A stretch of 5,428 nt of DNA from an uncultured Clostridia bacterium (GTDB taxonomy: Bacteria; Bacillota; Clostridia; Oscillospirales; Ruminococcaceae), in assembly GCA_945933905.1 (NCBI GenBank), contig CAMEQX010000111.1:1-5428 (forward strand), written 5' to 3'. The notes under the pieces are model-generated. The model saw only the letters and a program-made list of their open reading frames with translations. It searched no databases and was not told the origin of the DNA. The position numbers were made by a program, and so were the translations under genes. How positions within the stretch are numbered: position 1 is the first letter of the stretch; each line of letters begins with the position of its first letter. Below are positions 4,059-5,428 of this stretch, one piece after another.

Positions 4059-4196
4059 AGGTAGACAAAGTAGACAACTTTTTTGAAATTACTATATATA
4101 TTATAAAATATATACACACTAGAATATAGTGTTATTTCACGCTTAAAAAATTTTCCACGCGAATAATAGTAAATATTTTGTCTACTTTGTCTACCT
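4059..4196. repeat. Perfect 19-bp inverted repeat enclosing AT-rich DNA
   Basis: AGGTAGACAAAGTAGACAA (4059-4077) and its exact reverse complement (4178-4196) enclose 100 bp of AT-rich sequence. Each arm contains two iterons 9 bp apart. Confidence 0.85.
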
Positions 4197-4514
4197 ACAC
4201 CCCGCGGACCCGCACTGTTATGCGATTTGTAGGCACTCAAAAACTCGCTGAAAAATGTCTACCTATTGTCTACCAAAATCCGCGAACCCGCATTGTAATG
4301 CGCTTTGTGGCATTTCAAAAATGTCTACCTATTTTGTCTACCTAAAACACTTACCCCCATTGTAAAGCCACAAAAAAGTTGCTTCGCCAAGTCACCCCCC
4401 CTTTGGCCATTTTTCGAGGTTTTGCGGCTCTGGTGGTCTGTGGGCAAAGGCTTTCTTTTACAGGCTTTTTTTGGCGTACAATTTCACGCCACCCTTGATA
4501 TAGTGAAAATACCC

Positions 4515-4532
4515 TAGCATTTCCTAGCATTT
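4515..4532. repeat. TAGCATTT pair 1
   Basis: CCTAGCATTT occurs twice in direct tandem with a 10-bp period. A second pair lies at 5056-5073 with the same spacing, 541 bp away. Confidence 0.55.
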
Positions 4533-4673
4533 GAGCGGCTTCTGTTCTGGGCTCGGCAGTCACACTTTGCGGCTTCGACTGTGACGCGCTCCCTTTTATC
4601 GGCTGATTTTGCCCGATTTGCCGCTATTTCGGGCGCACTGTTCAGGTTTTTTCAGGTTCTCGTGATACGGGCG

Positions 4674-4695
4674 CGCTTCCACTCGGGTGGAAGTG
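4674..4695. repeat. 9-bp stem hairpin, possible oriT inverted repeat
   Basis: CTTCCAC (4676-4682) and GTGGAAG (4687-4693) form a perfect stem with loop TCGG, extended by a G-U and a C-G pair. GTGCCACTC follows at the stem's right side and recurs about 160 bp downstream. Relaxase sites often sit beside such stems. No relaxase gene is in view, so this is speculative. Confidence 0.35.
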
Positions 4696-4708
4696 CCACT
4701 CTGCCGCG

Positions 4709-4782
4709 CGCGTGTGCGAATACTAGGTTTTATGGGGTTTTTGGCTCTCGCGTGCGCGAATAACAGGTTTTAACAAGTTTTT
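4709..4782. repeat. Two tandem copies of a 34-bp unit, 40-bp period
   Basis: CGCGTGTGCGAATACTAGGT... (4709-4742) and CGCGTGCGCGAATAACAGGT... (4749-4782) agree at about 27 of 34 positions, both running into GTTTTT. Further AGGTTTT motifs occur near 4417, 4644 and 4979. Confidence 0.6.
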
Positions 4783-4931
4783 CTGTTCACTTGTATATGG
4801 AGCGAGAACGCCGAGCCTTAAAAAAAGAGCAGCTTCAACATTTAGGGAAAACGTGCCACTCCAGCCCGCCCCCGTCCTCTGTGCCGCTCTCTCATTGTCT
4901 AGGCATTTTCGAGCGGTTTTCTAACGATTTT

Positions 4932-4964
4932 GTTATAAATTATAACACTTTCTATTACAAAGTG
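4932..4964. repeat. Two abutting inverted repeats in AT-rich DNA
   Basis: GTTATAA-A-TTATAAC (4932-4946) is directly followed by CACTTT-ctattac-AAAGTG (4946-4964). These are likely protein-binding sites, possibly a control region for a gene beyond the window. Confidence 0.5.
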
Positions 4965-5055
4965 ATTGAAAATAACGAGGTTTTCGCGGCATATATCCTC
5001 GGCGAACGTTAGCAAAAGTAAGCATAACAGCCCGCCCGCGCTCTAGCCCACACCA

Positions 5056-5073
5056 TAGCATTTAATAGCATTT
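5056..5073. repeat. TAGCATTT pair 2
   Basis: TAGCATTT at 5056-5063 and 5066-5073 repeats the 10-bp period of the pair at 4515-4532. Confidence 0.55.
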
Positions 5074-5316
5074 CCCTAAATGAAACCTTGACAAATCTTG
5101 ACAATTCGGGAGCGGCTTCGGCGTTCCTCTTGTGATGTTTTCCCGCCAAAATCACCATTTCGGGAATAATTTGTTTATAAATGGGGTTGTCCGATGTCAA
5201 AGTGTTTCAGAAAACAGTCCTTGCATATCGGGGGGTACTCTGTGGGCTTCTCGCTTTTCGGTCTGCCGTTCTGGCGGCAGGGTTCAGCACTCACGGGAAA
5301 AATTCCGCGAGCGTTT

Positions 5317-5374
5317 ATTGATTTCGGCAAACAAAACTGCGTCTGTTAATCCTAGTCGGATTTCCGAAATCAAT
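5317..5374 (+). repeat. 58-bp palindromic element, copy B1
   Basis: It has the same 11-bp ends and length as the A copies but a diverged interior (about 43 of 58 positions match A2). An additional internal hairpin AATCC-tagtc-GGATT is present. It is followed without a gap by an identical copy. Confidence 0.9.
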
Positions 5375-5428
5375 ATTGATTTCGGCAAACAAAACTGCGT
5401 CTGTTAATCCTAGTCGGATTTCCGAAAT
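5375..5428 (+). repeat. 58-bp palindromic element, copy B2 (cut by the window end)
   Basis: The visible 54 bases are identical to copy B1; the last four bases are beyond the window. The head-to-tail join is exact (CAAT directly followed by ATTG), so an array may continue to the right. Confidence 0.9.

Larger units (their letters stand above)
3902..4343. other. Candidate replication origin: GTAGACA iterons around an AT-rich core
   Basis: Twelve copies of GTAGACA or its complement are visible. Left of the core: AGGTAGACAAAAT twice in perfect tandem (3902-3927), an inverted pair (3992-4023) and AGGTAGACAAAGTAGACAA (4059-4077). Right of it: the exact reverse complement of that 19-mer (4178-4196), then pairs at 4257-4274 and 4323-4342. 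The pair spacings are 13 and 9 bp on the left and 9, 11 and 13 bp on the right. The 100 bp between the 19-bp arms are very AT-rich, with ATATATATTATAAAATATAT and a central ACACTA-gaata-TAGTGT hairpin (4116-4132). Iterons flanking an AT-rich unwinding region are typical of Rep-dependent origins. A centromere-like or recombination site is an alternative. The DnaA-like ATATCCACA lies about 150 bp to the left. Confidence 0.55.
4344..5316. other. Non-coding region with short repeats, possible transfer-origin zone
   Basis: About 970 bp without a supportable gene: the open frames lack ribosome binding sites, and their peptides are low-complexity or read through repeats. Visible structure includes TAGCATTT pairs with 10-bp period (4515-4532 and 5056-5073), TTCAGGTT twice 10 bp apart near 4641, a stem at 4674-4695, a 40-bp-period duplication (4709-4782), GTGCCACTC twice (near 4694 and 4854), GTTATAA-A-TTATAAC (4932-4946), CACTTT...AAAGTG (4946-4964) and CTTGACAA twice 10 bp apart near 5087-5104. 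These look like protein-binding or transfer functions rather than genes. Confidence 0.5.

Noticed and set aside
4305..4563. Overlapping 70-codon frames on both strands
   Set aside because: No start signals; the peptides are rich in rare combinations and overlap iterons.
4791..5012. Plus-strand open frame of 73 codons beginning MYMERERRALKK
   Set aside because: No ribosome binding site precedes the start, the peptide resembles no family, and it crosses two inverted repeats.
5009..5200. Minus-strand open frame with FREMLLNAMVWARARAG
   Set aside because: No ATG start with a ribosome binding site; the segment is created by the TAGCATTT repeats read in reverse.
5132..5407. Plus-strand open frame ending IDFGKQNCVC
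   Set aside because: It runs through the tandem 58-bp elements, has no ribosome binding site and looks like chance coding.
5317..5428. CRISPR array
   Set aside because: The copies are contiguous with no spacers and are full palindromic units; no cas gene is in view.

Overview
The window looks like the end of an integrated mobile element (integrative conjugative or mobilizable element, or prophage-like) from a Gram-positive, Clostridia-like gut bacterium. The evidence for the host is strong AAAGGAG-type ribosome binding sites, several near-perfect TTGACA-17-TATAAT promoters, a tRNA 3' end with encoded CCA, and mixed GC content with AT-rich regulatory regions. Taxonomy is an inference. No integrase, relaxase or replication protein gene is visible, so the element type is not settled.

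Layout. At 5-50 (minus strand) is the 3' half of a tRNA-Thr(CGU) gene that stops abruptly in the anticodon loop, as at a tyrosine-recombinase att junction; the element would lie to the right. Three 11-bp tandem repeats at 166-198 could be integrase arm sites. At 310-430 are two minus-strand terminators and a perfect promoter that could make a very short hairpin RNA. A minus-strand operon at 1273-427 encodes three small proteins joined by ATGA stop/start overlaps; the first two are paralogs. At 1295-1458 a consensus plus-strand promoter and an intrinsic terminator bracket a probable non-coding RNA of about 130 nt. Next is a HIRAN-domain protein (minus, 1945-1457), divergent from a ribbon-helix-helix (RHH) regulator and a four-cysteine zinc-ribbon protein (plus, 2145-2528). 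Their shared intergenic region holds three related 14-bp operators. A HicA/HicB toxin-antitoxin pair (2791-3424) has its own operator-embedded promoter and a terminator.

From about 3505 to the end I find no convincing gene. This stretch is dense in repeats: four 15-bp CACTTG palindromes, twelve GTAGACA iterons in a near mirror-symmetric layout around an AT-rich core with perfect 19-bp inverted arms, and further hairpins and short direct repeats. I read it as a candidate replication origin or centromere with a possible transfer-origin region, by sequence architecture only.

The most unusual item is a family of 58-bp palindromic elements with identical 11-bp inverted ends (ATTGATTTCGG...CCGAAATCAAT). 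One copy lies in the putative RNA, one is inserted in frame inside the HIRAN gene, and two identical copies are fused head to tail at the right edge, the second cut by the window end. All copies keep the same minus-strand frame open, coding for a peptide like IDFG-PTR...RNQ, which resembles in concept the protein-invading palindromic elements known from Rickettsia.
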